From positions 62,001-126,000 of the forward strand of contig BROG01000511.1 of NCBI GenBank assembly GCA_030159075.1: 64,000 nucleotides of DNA, given 5' to 3'. Below the pieces are notes generated by a model that saw nothing but the letters and a program-made list of their open reading frames with translations, had not been told where the DNA came from and did not search any database. Shown one piece after another: positions 14,801-22,969 of the stretch. A program made the position numbers and the translations under genes. Each line of letters opens with the position of its first letter. Position 1 is the stretch's first letter. This DNA is from Atrina japonica. Its lineage: Eukaryota; Mollusca; Bivalvia; Pterioida; Pinnidae.

Positions 14801-17800
14801 TTATCCATGTATTTTTAACATTAACAAACTGGTTTCTTGATTACCTGGAGAATGCTTAAATCTTAGATACAAAATAGGTGTTCACGTTACTTAATATGAA
14901 ATATTACCAATAGCCAGAGGTCTGATCCATTGTCGCAGCTTCAAGTCAAATCTCCAGAGGTCATTAAAGGTCGTATTTGTTGAGGTACAGCCACCAAAGA
15001 TGTAGACAGATTTGTCATAGTAACAGGCACAATGGGAGTAACGATCTGTTATACTGGACCCTACTTCAGGGGAGATAATCTTCCAATTCATCTTACTTTC
15101 AGCCAGACACTGGTGAAAATTTTGATTTAGCTGCCTAATTACACCTGAAAATTACAAATAAGTTTACATATAATTATACACAATAATACATACAATGTGT
15201 AGTATTATGAGTCCACTATCATAGATGACCACCTGTCTTATGAGACCGTTGTTACAGATGACCACATGTCTTATGAGACTGTTGTCACAGATGACCACTT
15301 GTCTTATGAGACTGTTATCACAGATGACCACCTGTCTTATGAAACCATTGTTAAATATGACCACCTGTCTTATGAGACCATTGTCACAGATGACCATCTG
15401 TCTTATGAGACCACTGTCATAGATGACCACCTGTCTTACGAGATCACATTCAGAAACCACTCAGGTAAAGTAAGTGATCCTTTGGATAAAATCTCTTTTG
15501 AGAGACCAACTGTCTTGTAAGACCACATTTTTATAGCAAATGTAGTGGTCTTTCAAGAAAGATGCCACTGTATATGTATAGCTACCTCTTGAACAATATC
15601 TATACTATGAAGTATGTAAAGTGTTTCATTTTCAACTTCTAGTTCTACATAAAATATATCTATACTGTGATACATGTAAAGTGTTTCATTTTCAACTTCT
15701 AGTTCTCCATGAACAATATTTCAGAGAATACATGTACCACAAGAAATTTTGTTTCAGTTGCAGGGGTTAATAGACTCTTTTTGGATAAGGTCCTGTACCC
15801 TTCAATTGGGAATTTTACATTGCAATGACCTCAATTTTGTAAAACAAATAGTATTATTTAAGGTTATTTTACTGGTAAATAAAAAATAAAGGTACAAAAA
15901 TTGTTATTCATTTATTTCTTTATTAAACTGACAACATGAATTTCATCTGAAGACACGAAGGTATTAATTCAGCAGTTTTTTGTCTACCATATCATAAGTT
16001 ACATGTAGGTACATGGTGAACATAACTGGGAAATTTTAGCTCAAAATTGGGAAAATATAGCTAATTTTGCATTGGGAATGGGTCCTTTTACCAGACCCAC
16101 ATGTTAATGATATTAATCTGTAAGTTGTAATGATAAATATATCTACAATAGAGCCCTCTTCATATCATCTATCAAGGTACAGCTGGCTGTAGTTTTTCAA
16201 TAATATTTTAGGCAGCAAAAAGGTATGTGGTAGATAAAATATATCTATCCATTTTATTGGGTTGCAAGATATTTTGGTAGCCGAGTTGGGAAGATTTGGC
16301 ATCTGAGTTCAACTGTGCATTCATTTTGCTACTTCATGATATCTGCCTACTGTTATTACATGTAGTATGCTGTCATACATAGACTTGATCTAAAAAGTAA
16401 ACCCTGAACCATTTTTCGTCCGGCACATAGCCAAAGGCAAATGTGTCCAATACAAAAGCTGTATATTGTTATTCGATAGATTTAACAACATTTATGTTTT
16501 AACATGTCAACTGGTGATAAAAATATGATTCAGAACACTAAAATTGAAAATGATTGGCAAGTAAAAAAATGTAACATGATCACTGATTGGTTGACTGTAA
16601 AATATCAATGGATATGCATTTATAGTTAACCAATCAACAAAAGTGTTTCATTTTCATATGAGTTCAATATGGAAAACAGGACATCATGTTAATAAAATTG
16701 ATGGGTTGCTGGAATTCACATCTTTTACAATTGGAATGACACAACTTAATGGCGATGGATTTGTTAAAAAAAATCAAAGATGAAGTAAGCAAATCACCAA
16801 ATTTCAGATGAACAAATGAATTCAAATTTCATACCGTTAGAATGAAAACGGGCAATATTATTATATGGGTGTAAGTCATAGTCAGACGTAGGTAGTGCAT
16901 ATACATGTAAATACCAAAATTACTACCAATTGCTAAAATTACCAAATAAATTGCCAAAATTACCAATATTTTACTGAAATTACCACAAAAATGATATATA
17001 TTGCTGTTGTTTTTCAGAAAAAATAATCTATTTTATAATACTTTATTTTAATGTCATTTTGATTATTTTAAGGTAAAACTGTCATGATAATTGAGTCTTA
17101 TTAGTGATATTAGTTGGCTTTCTCGTTTGACGAGTTGGCAATGAGATCAGTTATTTTTTAAATTGGAAAACATTTGATTTAATTTACCGGTAAGCTAATA
17201 ATATATATATGAATTAAGGGTTACCATGTGACTCTTTTACAAAAACTGACAGGGCATCGGCGATTCCCCTGTCAGAAATGGATATCAAATGGTAACCCTA
17301 TCCTAATGTCTGCACAATTAAATTAGCACTTTAATGACAGAAACGACATAAAACATTGACTTATGCTGGCTCCTACCTTTATCTATGACCAAATTACTTT
17401 GTTGAGTATACTGACATGTTTAAAAATAGTTACTGATTTACATTGTATCATATGGGTTTGTTAATTTCAATTCCAATTTAGTGATACGATATACATGTAG
17501 TTTTTTTGTTTTGTATTTTAAACAAGGAACTCTAGACAGTGAAAAAATGTTTAGAAATGCATTATATTACAAAATATGTAAACAGTAAAGTCCAGCAAGT
17601 GCATCGACATCAGTCAGCAGAACATTATGCGATACGTATATAAAAAACAAGCAGTGAATCGTGAACCCCCTGCTTGTTTTCAATGTCATTGACCAATGAA
17701 ATAATGCGGAGCAAAGAGAGTGGATTAGAATTTAATTATTTGTGCATCTTTTTTAAACTTTCTTGTTTAGTTTTAAATGTAAGTCTTCAAAATTTGATAA

Positions 17801-19409
17801 ATAAACAAGATCCAGATTTGTTCATCACTAATCCATGAATATTATCATATGCAGTTTTTTTTACTTAAGAATAATGACATTTAAAGTAAAATATTATAAA
17901 ATAAATCATTGTTTTTCTGATAAATTACATCATTATCTATCATTTAAGTAATTAATTCTGGTAACATTTCTGGTAATTTTGGCAACTTATTTGGTAATTT
18001 CGACAAAATAGTAGTAATTTCGATATTTACAATTACAGGTACAATGTATATGCACCCACCTTAGCCATAGGTAATTACAATAACATAGGCTATAATCGCT
18101 TTGGAGATTCTTTCTTGTTGCCCATGCCAGAATCCCTTGTCAAGCCTTCATAGTTTTATTGTTTACTGTTTACATCAAAGAGGCTATAGTCTGTTCTATT
18201 ATTGCTTTTCATATAAAGCCTGTTCATAAGTTAATAAATGTTATTGAACTTACAATTTACATTTACATCGAGCAATCATAGAACAGACTATAGCCTCTGA
18301 TGTAAATAATCTACCATTTAAACTCAGATAAAAAGTATGTGTCTGTGAAAATAAACATTTCAATTTCTATTTGGGATTTTATTTTTAAAAAAAAAAAATT
18401 TAGATTAACAAAAAAATATGTCTAGAAACGATTGATGACCTACTGATTGACTGCTACCCAGGTATTTATTATCTGAAATTCTCTTGCAGCTGAAGCCCAA
18501 ATTTTCCTGAATAAAACTATAAAGGCTTGACAAGGGATTCTACCAGGGGCAACATGACAGAATACGTCGTTTCCCAGATCCAGAATGTTTCAGAAATTAA
18601 AACGCACTGATCATGTAACTAGGGCACTTTGGTTGTGGTGAATATAAATTAACCATGGAGGGTAGAGGAAATCAATATAAATAAAAAAGCAAGTGCTGAT
18701 ATGTGGTGCCATGTTGTAAATCGGATTCCAGAGAGAAAAATAAATCAAATAAATATCCGTGGATGGACGACAATTCATTTAAACAAATTTCCTAATAAAA
18801 ATATTAACCTACAAATGAAGCGTATTTATAGCCTTTAGGTCTATGATACGCCGTCACTGACACTGATGTAAACTTTGAGTCAAATCAGGAGTATACACCT
18901 AGTCAATAACTCTAAGATATAGGAGAATGTTTATAAGTTAAAATATTTATTGTAGGATTTTTTGTATCAATCTGAACTTATCATTTATCAGCTGATACGA
19001 AAACTACTATAGAGTGCCCGCCATTTTGTCCAAGATGTGCACTACATTTTGTCACGTGGTGATGAAAGTCACAGAGAGTGGTCTCAGGTCTGTGAAGGGA
19101 TCTCGGAAACGACGTATTCCCAAAGCCGGATTACGCAGGCTATAGCAAACATATTGGCCTACATTTATATGTAAATACAAATTAGCTGTTCACTAGGTAT
19201 TTCGGTTGAGCAGATGAAAAATATTTCATAAAATATAGAAAAAGAAAAAAATTCTATTATTGACCTAAAACAAGACGATGCCATTGCCGACACACAAACA
19301 TTGCGGATTTCAAATCACGATAGGGTGAGAGATGGAACAAAATTAACTCCAGAATTTCTTCCGGGAGGTCACAGATTTGTAGTGTTGCTGTGGTATTTTC
19401 CTTTTCCAT
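2032..19409 (-). CDS. FBXO42: F-box only protein 42 (F-box/kelch substrate receptor), 9 exons
   Basis: Exons in transcript order: 19409-19265, 15144-14908, 13780-13677, 13081-12915, 12402-12306, 11404-11348, 11126-11010, 8251-8065, 2804-2032. All introns are GT-AG and all phases match, giving 1884 nt and 627 residues (human FBXO42 is slightly over 700). The F-box starts near residue 15 (LPEE). Kelch-type blades with GG pairs follow ([20 protein letters not shown]) up to about residue 310. A low-complexity Ser/Pro-rich linker follows, then a conserved C-terminal block with [12 protein letters not shown]. The start is the first in-frame ATG (context ATCATGG); an in-frame stop lies further upstream at 19478. 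In mammals FBXO42 (also called JFK) is an SCF receptor reported to target p53; the substrate in a mollusc is unknown. The gene shows no disablement. Confidence 0.95.
2805..4558 (-). other. FBXO42 intron 8, unique part
   Basis: Intron sequence before the 68-bp array. It is AT-rich with poly-T runs. A short imperfect inverted pair GCTGGGCGAC / GTCACCCAGC lies at about 4229-4265. No exon-like block was found. Confidence 0.6.
4559..7232. repeat. 68-bp satellite array in FBXO42 intron 8
   Basis: About 38 units of roughly 68 bp. A unit runs CTATACTTAGGGCACATGG, AATTGAACATACTCTTAACC, CTAACTCTAGACTCTGAGAT, CAGTCTGTT. Variants alternate at fixed sites (TTAGTGCTC or CAGGGCAC; ACATCC or ACATAC). Several junctions, for example near 4816-4860, 5395-5430, 6355-6440 and 7010-7130, are scrambled by short fragments of the unit. 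Each unit includes TTAACCCTAA, close to the telomere heptamer but not a telomere repeat. Open frames across it are repeat artefacts. Confidence 0.95.
7352..7493. mobile_element. Foldback MITE in FBXO42 intron 8
   Basis: Two imperfect inverted arms of about 55 bp enclose a short core. The left arm includes ATATCAGTCGAGGGTGGGAT and the right arm the complement of ATATCAGTGTCGGATGGAAT. The outer ends are GCCACTTGG and CAAATGTGGTG. No target duplication is evident, so the family is not assigned. Confidence 0.65.
7494..8064 (-). other. FBXO42 intron 8, exon-proximal part
   Basis: Unique AT-rich intron sequence from the foldback MITE to the exon 8 donor. Nothing recognisable is seen in it. Confidence 0.5.
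8065..8251 (-). CDS. FBXO42: FBXO42 exon 8 (linker)
   Basis: 187 bp, acceptor AATTCAG|GTTGGA, donor GCAG|GTCAGT, phase 1. It encodes [15 protein letters not shown], which matches the human VGQCVVVFS segment, then a polar Gln/Pro/Ser-rich linker with no known fold. Confidence 0.9.
8252..9587 (-). other. FBXO42 intron 7, unique part
   Basis: Non-coding. Around 9115-9190 lies a dispersed repeat with GGCCAGTTTTTAATGGTGGA that recurs in diverged form at 11965-12040. No other structure is seen. Confidence 0.5.
9588..10985. repeat. 49-bp minisatellite in FBXO42 intron 7
   Basis: About 29 units of 47-49 bp built from CCAGTAGTAAAAACCCTCTA, TGATATATGTATTGCGAGGA, CATATATAT. Two unit types alternate irregularly: one has ACCCTCTATG, the other ACCTAGATG. 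The five leftmost units (9588-9820) are an older variant with AGGGCATAAAAATCCAG. Apparent proteins on both strands are translations of the repeat. Confidence 0.95.
11010..11126 (-). CDS. FBXO42: FBXO42 exon 7 (last kelch part)
   Basis: 117 bp of 39 codons, acceptor TTTACAG|ATTTTT, donor TGTAAA|GTAAGT. It encodes [10 protein letters not shown]...WSWEEI and [11 protein letters not shown], matching the end of the FBXO42 propeller. The 49-bp array of intron 7 begins about 25 bp past the donor. Confidence 0.93.
11138..11331. repeat. 26-bp minisatellite in FBXO42 intron 6
   Basis: Seven to eight units of CTGAAATCTGTAATGAAATA followed by ATGTCA fill almost the whole 221-bp intron between exons 6 and 7, leaving only a few bases near each splice site. 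Confidence 0.9.
11348..11404 (-). CDS. FBXO42: FBXO42 exon 6 (kelch GG motif)
   Basis: A 57-bp exon of 19 whole codons, acceptor TTATAG|GTAACA, donor ACCAG|GTAATG. It encodes [19 protein letters not shown], the GG-containing strand of the next kelch repeat. Confidence 0.92.
11761..11912. mobile_element. 152-bp MITE with ~40-bp inverted ends
   Basis: Starts CAGGGCTTGGCACCATAAAT and ends with the complement of CAGGGCCCAGCACCATACAT. The arms continue inward through ACTCAAGTCT. It lies in intron 5. The ends resemble those of the Harbinger-derived fragment at 49169-50008 (CAGGGC, CCATAAA), so PIF/Harbinger is possible. No clean target duplication is seen. Confidence 0.75.
11965..12040 (+). repeat. 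Dispersed repeat, copy 2
   Basis: Carries GACCAGTTTTTATTGGCAAA followed by GGAGAGAACAGG, a diverged match to the sequence at 9115-9190. It lies directly next to the MITE at 11761-11912. The type is unknown. Confidence 0.4.
12306..12402 (-). CDS. FBXO42: FBXO42 exon 5 (kelch)
   Basis: 97 bp, acceptor ATTTTAG|GTATAA, donor CCCAG|GTATAT. It encodes [16 protein letters not shown] and PSPRYGQTQ, the D-strand and next blade start. One base completes the split codon from exon 4. Confidence 0.92.
12915..13081 (-). CDS. FBXO42: FBXO42 exon 4 (kelch)
   Basis: 167 bp, acceptor TTCCAG|GGAGCC, donor GAGG|GTATTT, ending in phase 2. It encodes [17 protein letters not shown] and [20 protein letters not shown]. 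The next intron (12403-12914) has no array. Confidence 0.92.
13150..13632. repeat. ~39-bp minisatellite in FBXO42 intron 3
   Basis: About 13 units of 36-40 bp of the form GTTGATACAGTATGTGACAA, AAGTTGTGTGAGAACAGTA. A second unit type inserts CTGTATATATCATATGGTAC. It fills most of the intron between exons 3 and 4. Confidence 0.9.
13677..13780 (-). CDS. FBXO42: FBXO42 exon 3 (kelch)
   Basis: 104 bp between CACAG|GTACC and CATCAG|GTATGA. It encodes [20 protein letters not shown] followed by [13 protein letters not shown], close to the vertebrate FBXO42 blade. It ends in phase 0. Confidence 0.93.
13948..14072. mobile_element. Tc1/mariner-like MITE, copy 1
   Basis: Starts CAGTAAAACCTGCTTTATTG and ends with an inverted, diverged version (complement CATTGAAACATG). 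A TA dinucleotide flanks each end (13946-13947 and 14073-14074). The core includes TATAAAGACC. Copies 2 and 3 at 32653-32827 and 53340-53635 share the ends and the TA flanks. Confidence 0.75.
14515..14590 (-). mobile_element. tRNA-like SINE head or tRNA pseudogene
   Basis: The minus strand has TGGCAGAACTTTCAGCTCAC followed by GGGTTTGATTCCCAG. These resemble the A and B boxes of a tRNA-derived promoter. A convincing cloverleaf with a paired acceptor stem could not be drawn, so it is not called as a functional tRNA. Confidence 0.4.
14908..15144 (-). CDS. FBXO42: FBXO42 exon 2 (F-box end, first kelch blade)
   Basis: Acceptor TTTTCAG|GTGTAA restores the frame after exon 1. It encodes the link after the F-box and the first kelch blade ([19 protein letters not shown], then [18 protein letters not shown]). 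The donor is G|GTAATA, phase 1. Confidence 0.93.
15215..15460. repeat. 33-bp minisatellite in FBXO42 intron 1
   Basis: Seven to eight units of GACCACCTGTCTTATGAGAC, CATTGTCACAGAT. It is open in all frames because 33 is a multiple of three, which makes spurious peptides on both strands. Flanking sequence at 15500-15570 repeats GACC and GTGGTC motifs, so the array may have grown inside a MITE (inference). Confidence 0.9.
15571..16894 (-). other. FBXO42 intron 1, mixed non-coding
   Basis: AT-rich sequence with one imperfect duplication near 15600-15720 (GTAAAGTGTTTCATTTTCAA occurs twice). No exon, RNA gene or further repeat was recognised. Confidence 0.45.
16895..18055. mobile_element. 1.16-kb inverted-repeat element in FBXO42 intron 1
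   Basis: Arms of about 100 bp face each other: GTGCATATACATGTAAATAC followed by AAATTACCA subrepeats on the left, and its diverged complement ending GGTACAATGTATATGCAC on the right. The core encodes nothing recognisable. It is probably a non-autonomous DNA transposon of unknown superfamily. Part of the core (about 17520-17640) recurs diverged at 53080-53190. Confidence 0.6.
17217..17301. repeat. Nested double palindrome
   Basis: AGGGTTACCAT pairs with ATGGTAACCCT (11 bp, perfect) at the outside, and CTGACAGGG pairs with CCCTGTCAG (9 bp, perfect) inside. The loop is CATCGGCGATTC. It lies inside the 1.16-kb element. It could be the trace of a smaller insertion or a stable hairpin. Confidence 0.7.
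18107..18560. mobile_element. Foldback element with two nested inverted repeats
   Basis: Outer arms contain CCCTTGTCAAGCCTTCATAG on the left and CTATAAAGGCTTGACAAGGG on the right. Inner arms contain GAGGCTATAGTCTGTTCTAT and ATAGAACAGACTATAGCCTC. The arms are nearly perfect, which suggests a fairly young MITE or a two-step insertion. It is in FBXO42 intron 1, about 0.7 kb from exon 1. Confidence 0.75.
19265..19409 (-). CDS. FBXO42: FBXO42 exon 1 (start and F-box)
   Basis: Encodes the start and most of the F-box: [16 protein letters not shown], then [12 protein letters not shown]-boxes bind SKP1. The donor AG|GTCAAT leaves phase 1. A longer frame to 19472 opens only with GTG, so ATG at 19409 is preferred. 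Confidence 0.9.
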
Positions 19410-19600
19410 GATTATAAATGTCCCTGGACCACGACTATACCGAAATATCAAGTATTTAGTCTTCAATGGCACACATCATCAAACTCGACATCAAAATTTC
19501 TTACAGCAGCTGCCATGTTTGGGTTACACTAATGACAAGAACTAAATGCGGTATAGATACGAAATAATTATCCGGAATTCGATTCTTTTAAGATATATTA
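19410..19600 (-). promoter_or_regulatory. Probable FBXO42 5' UTR and promoter region
   Basis: Sequence directly upstream of the start ATG. No TATA box was found at a fitting distance and no strong CpG island is apparent. The placement is inferred from the gene start only. Confidence 0.35.
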
Positions 19601-19660
19601 AAATATTGTGATCAGCGACATCGATATATAATATATATAATTTAAATTAAATATAAATTC

Positions 19661-19770
19661 AAAGGGACATTAAATGTGTTTTTTACAAATGTTTTTCCTT
19701 ATAACTACTTAGATTGATAAACAATAACAAAAAAGATATACACCGGCATAAAAAGTTGTAAATTCCTTTT
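19661..19770 (+). mobile_element. Partial copy of the AAAGGGACATTAA element
   Basis: Begins AAAGGGACATTAAATG and follows the element at 34384-34744 through AGATATACACCGGCATAAA. It then stops abruptly. The other end of the family appears at 20806-21066 in the opposite orientation. Confidence 0.55.
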
Positions 19771-19984
19771 GCACTTTTTCAATACGTCGTTTCCGAGATC
19801 ATCCATCCACGGATATTTCTCTGACTTTTTTTTTCTTTCTGGAATCCGATTAACAATATTGCACCACACAATTAATATGTTATGCCGATTCACTTCTTGC
19901 TTTTGTTAACTTCGTATTTTTCGCGACAAAAGTACCTAGACTTTGCGAAAAGCCACATGATCAATGCAGGGTATTTTCTGAATA

Positions 19985-20800
19985 TAAAAAATCTCAGTTA
20001 CCAAAGTATAAATATTTAAGATGTCCAAGATACAGATACAAATCTGGTAAAAATAAGACAAACACGGACCTCTGGAAATCTGAAAGAAGTGGGATCAGGT
20101 GTCATGGATGAGTAAGCTTCCTATGTTGACAAGTCACACCCACCGTCAGTCCACAGTCAAATTCAAATGAACTACGTGAGGAAAAAATCCTCGTCACAAT
20201 CGGTACAGAGATCACAACAACCCCTATCGAACGGGCAACTCAACGTTTCACTTAGTGAAATAGAGTAATCGCAAACAAGTTTACCATACCGACCGTAAAA
20301 TTTGCGGAACGTTGACATCAAACGAGGTTTTCGATATTCGTTTGTCAACAATCTTTTAGTGACTAGTTTACCTCTGTATATGAAATGTTCATATGTTGAA
20401 CACGCCTACATATATCGGATCATTTGTGAAATATAAACTCCATATGCAGGTGATTATGGGATTTACGATGGGACAGCCGAAATCGTCGCATTTGTCGTAT
20501 AACTTAGTTGTTAATTCCCCGTCTATATCTATGGTAAGTAAAATGTCTAAGTATGAAGCGTGCGTGTTTGATCCTGTTGTATCTTTGATATCTACTTCGC
20601 TGGAATATATCGCATTGACATATGTATGAACATTGTCATTATTAATTGACAAAACGTCGTCGATATATCTAAATGTCAAATTTAAGGACACCATTAGCCT
20701 TTTCTTCTTTATATTCAGGTGTTTCTGGATGCAGTCTGCTTCGTATGAATAAAAGAACAGGTCAGCCAATAAAGGGACGTAATTAGTTCCCACAGGAATA
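19985..20800 (-). pseudogene. Reverse transcriptase family copy R1 (3' part)
   Basis: A 5'-truncated copy. The minus-strand frame keeps LLADLFFYSYEADCIQ, then FRYIDDVLSINND (YIDD at 20656-20667) and SYLDILLTIDIDGELTTKLY. It then shifts out of frame. Below about 20350 lies the family 3' tail, with the complement of GGGATCAGGTG and of ATACCAAAGTATAAAT. The (F/Y)xDD box and the LLADLFLYSYEA segment place it among reverse transcriptases, most like Penelope-like elements. No GIY-YIG domain is seen in this copy. Confidence 0.75.
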
Positions 20801-20805
20801 CATGT

Positions 20806-21066
20806 ACATTGTATTCCTATATATTTTGTGAAAATAAGGTCAGGTCTAGTGTAATATTTATATAAAAAGAGTAAGGTTGAGTTAATCAATTGCAGATATA
20901 GGTTTCAGACATAAGCAATTTTCTCAAAATATATAGGGATTTAAGAAATGTTATGCCCGTGTATATCTCTGTACTAGTATATCGTTTTGAAATTGAATAT
21001 CAAATTAAGCAGTAAAAAGGGGGAAAAATTGAAAATAAACACATCTTATGTCCTTCATGTCCCTTT
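20806..21066 (-). mobile_element. AAAGGGACATTAA element, truncated inverted copy
   Basis: Reads on the minus strand from AAAGGGACATGAAGGACATA through AGATATACACGGGCATAAC to the CTATATATTTTG block, where it abuts R1. Confidence 0.6.
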
Positions 21067-21869
21067 AAGGATGGGGGTATTACATGTATTAGTCCTGGGC
21101 AAAATTCTATGAGATGATTTCGCAAAAACTAATGAACAAAATAAGTAAGGAGATAGTTTTACTACGTGTTCGTCTTTTTACAGATGCACTGGATTTGAAT
21201 AAGTTTTTTACTGTTTAAGATTACGTTCAGTATGGCCAATTTGCCCTAGGTGACTTCTCGCATATCTGTGTACAGAAACAAATGCAATCAACGTTCCTTA
21301 ACAATCAAGGACCTAGCCACGACTTCGTTTTAAATCTAAATCTTGCCTATTTCAAGTACCGACCGCATAACAGTTCAAGCCATACCCCTATTCTGTTGTT
21401 TCGAGGTACTTGATGTAGGGGTTAAAGGGTCAACGGAATCGTAAATTATCCCGATTCAAACCGTGTTTTCGCTTGTAAAACGAGTTTCCAGTACTCTGCC
21501 ACAGCAAATTTGAAAAAGTGACAGCTTTTCCACACCGTTTTGAACAAGATAATCATAGACATGTATAGAAAATTTGAACGCTTTAAATGTGTTCTTTTAT
21601 ACAGTAATAGGTCAAAAGTGTTTCCACATTAATGAATTTAACTATATAACCTTAGCGATTCCGCTGTTTTTCTGTCTTGTGAATTCGGTAGATATCCAAA
21701 ACTGAAGAAAAATGGCACTTTTAATCCTGGACATTTGTGCCAAATTTGATGAAACATGTATTTTTATTAGTTTACATCCATAGATTACTTAGGTATCGAT
21801 AGTTTTATTTTGGTGTTTATGAATTACTTCACATATCTGTTCATTATCTTTGTAATAAACATCTAATAT
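21067..21869. other. Intergenic, nothing recognised
   Basis: No gene, array or clear transposon end was found here on either strand. Confidence 0.4.
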
Positions 21870-22613
21870 AAAAATTTCCGGTCAATAGAATGCCATTGCA
21901 CGAGTGGGATCAGGTGCCATGGAGGAGTAAGGGTGAAAGCCGTGAGTCCACAGTCAAGTCCAATGAAACACGTGAGGAGTGTATCCTCGTCACAATCAGA
22001 CGTCTCAACAACCGCCAACGAAAAGGCAACTCAACATTTCACTTAGTGAAACAGAGTAGTCGCAAACAAGATTTATACCGAAAAATTTGCGTTGACTTTT
22101 CGATATCCCTGTGTCAATAATTTGTCAGTGAGTAGTTTACCTCCGTATATGAAATCTTCATATGTTGTGCACGCCCTGGCATATCAGATCATTTGTGAAA
22201 TTTAAACTCCATATGCGGGTGACTGAGGGATATTACTACTTAAATGTGGAAAATGTACGATGTGAAAGCCGAAATCGTCGCGTTTATCGTATAGCTTAGT
22301 TGCTAATTTCCCGTCTGTGTTTATACTAAGTAAAATGTCTAAGTATGAAGCGTGTGTGCTTGATTCTGTTGTATCTTTAATTTCTAGTTCGCTGGGATAT
22401 ATCTAAATGTCAAATTAAAGGACACCGCTAACTTTTTCTTCTTTTGATTCAGCAGTTTCTGAATGAAGTCTGCTTCGTATGAATAAAGGAACAGGTCGGC
22501 CAATAAAGTTGGTTCCCATAGGAATGCCGACGTCTTCCGAACATTGCAAATATATTGTCTATTAGAAAATCCCAGCATGTTTTTATATATCAACTTCAGT
22601 AATATCCTGATAG
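21870..22613 (-). pseudogene. Reverse transcriptase copy R2, left part
   Basis: 3' part of an RT copy interrupted by the LTR element at 22614; it continues at 30341-30568. It carries the family tail (GGGATCAGGTGCCATGGAGG at 21907) and the RT palm region. The YIDD box is missing: 58 bp are lost between two GATATATC octamers that are both present in R5, leaving one octamer at 22396-22403. The frame is therefore dead. Confidence 0.75.
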
Positions 22614-22911
22614 TGTAACAATATGAGGTACGGGAGATAAATCTTTTAGGAAATTATATACGTAATAAATTGGTGTGACTTGAAATAATATTGATGTATA
22701 TTATATGTAAAAGTAAAATAAGTTGACAAGGTTAATGGTTTACTAAAGGTTTGCATTATGACAGATTTTGATGATGCGCTTTTCTAGAACTTTGGTGTTT
22801 TGCGTTGGTCAAAATTGAAATGCACTAGAGTTCTGTTGAGAGAACACCACCATACTCTTGATTATTGTTACCATTGCTGCACTCTGCTGAATAATCATCT
22901 ATACGATCACA
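22614..22911 (+). repeat. 5' LTR (right border approximate)
   Basis: Starts TGTAACAATATGAG, as does the right LTR. Shared blocks include ATAAATCTTTTAG, CTTGAAATAATATT, AAAATAAGTTGACAAGGTTA, TTTTGCGTTGGTCAAA and TTACCATTGCTGCACTCTGC. Beyond CTCTGCTGA the two LTRs diverge, so the end near 22911 is a guess based on CA. Confidence 0.75.
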
Positions 22912-22969
22912 GACCAGACTTTGTCAACCTGGATAAAGACCTGGGAACCACATAAGAAGACTTGGAACT

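Larger units (their letters stand above)
18695..19875. repeat. ~80-bp inverted repeat flanking FBXO42 exon 1
   Basis: TCGGATTCCAGAGAGAAAAA and ATATCCGTGGATGGACGA at 18695-18775 face a diverged complement at 19795-19875. FBXO42 exon 1 and the likely promoter sit between the arms. The 20-mer AATACGTCGTTTCCGAGATC occurs at 18561 (one mismatch), 19099 (reverse) and 19781. Confidence 0.65.

Noticed and set aside
15164..15520. Repetitive frames on both strands (DDHLSYETI and RQVVICD types)
   Set aside because: The 33-bp unit keeps all frames open; there is no start or splice context.
19410..19472. Longer FBXO42 N-terminus to 19472
   Set aside because: The longer frame begins at GTG; the first ATG in frame is at 19409 and has a good start context.
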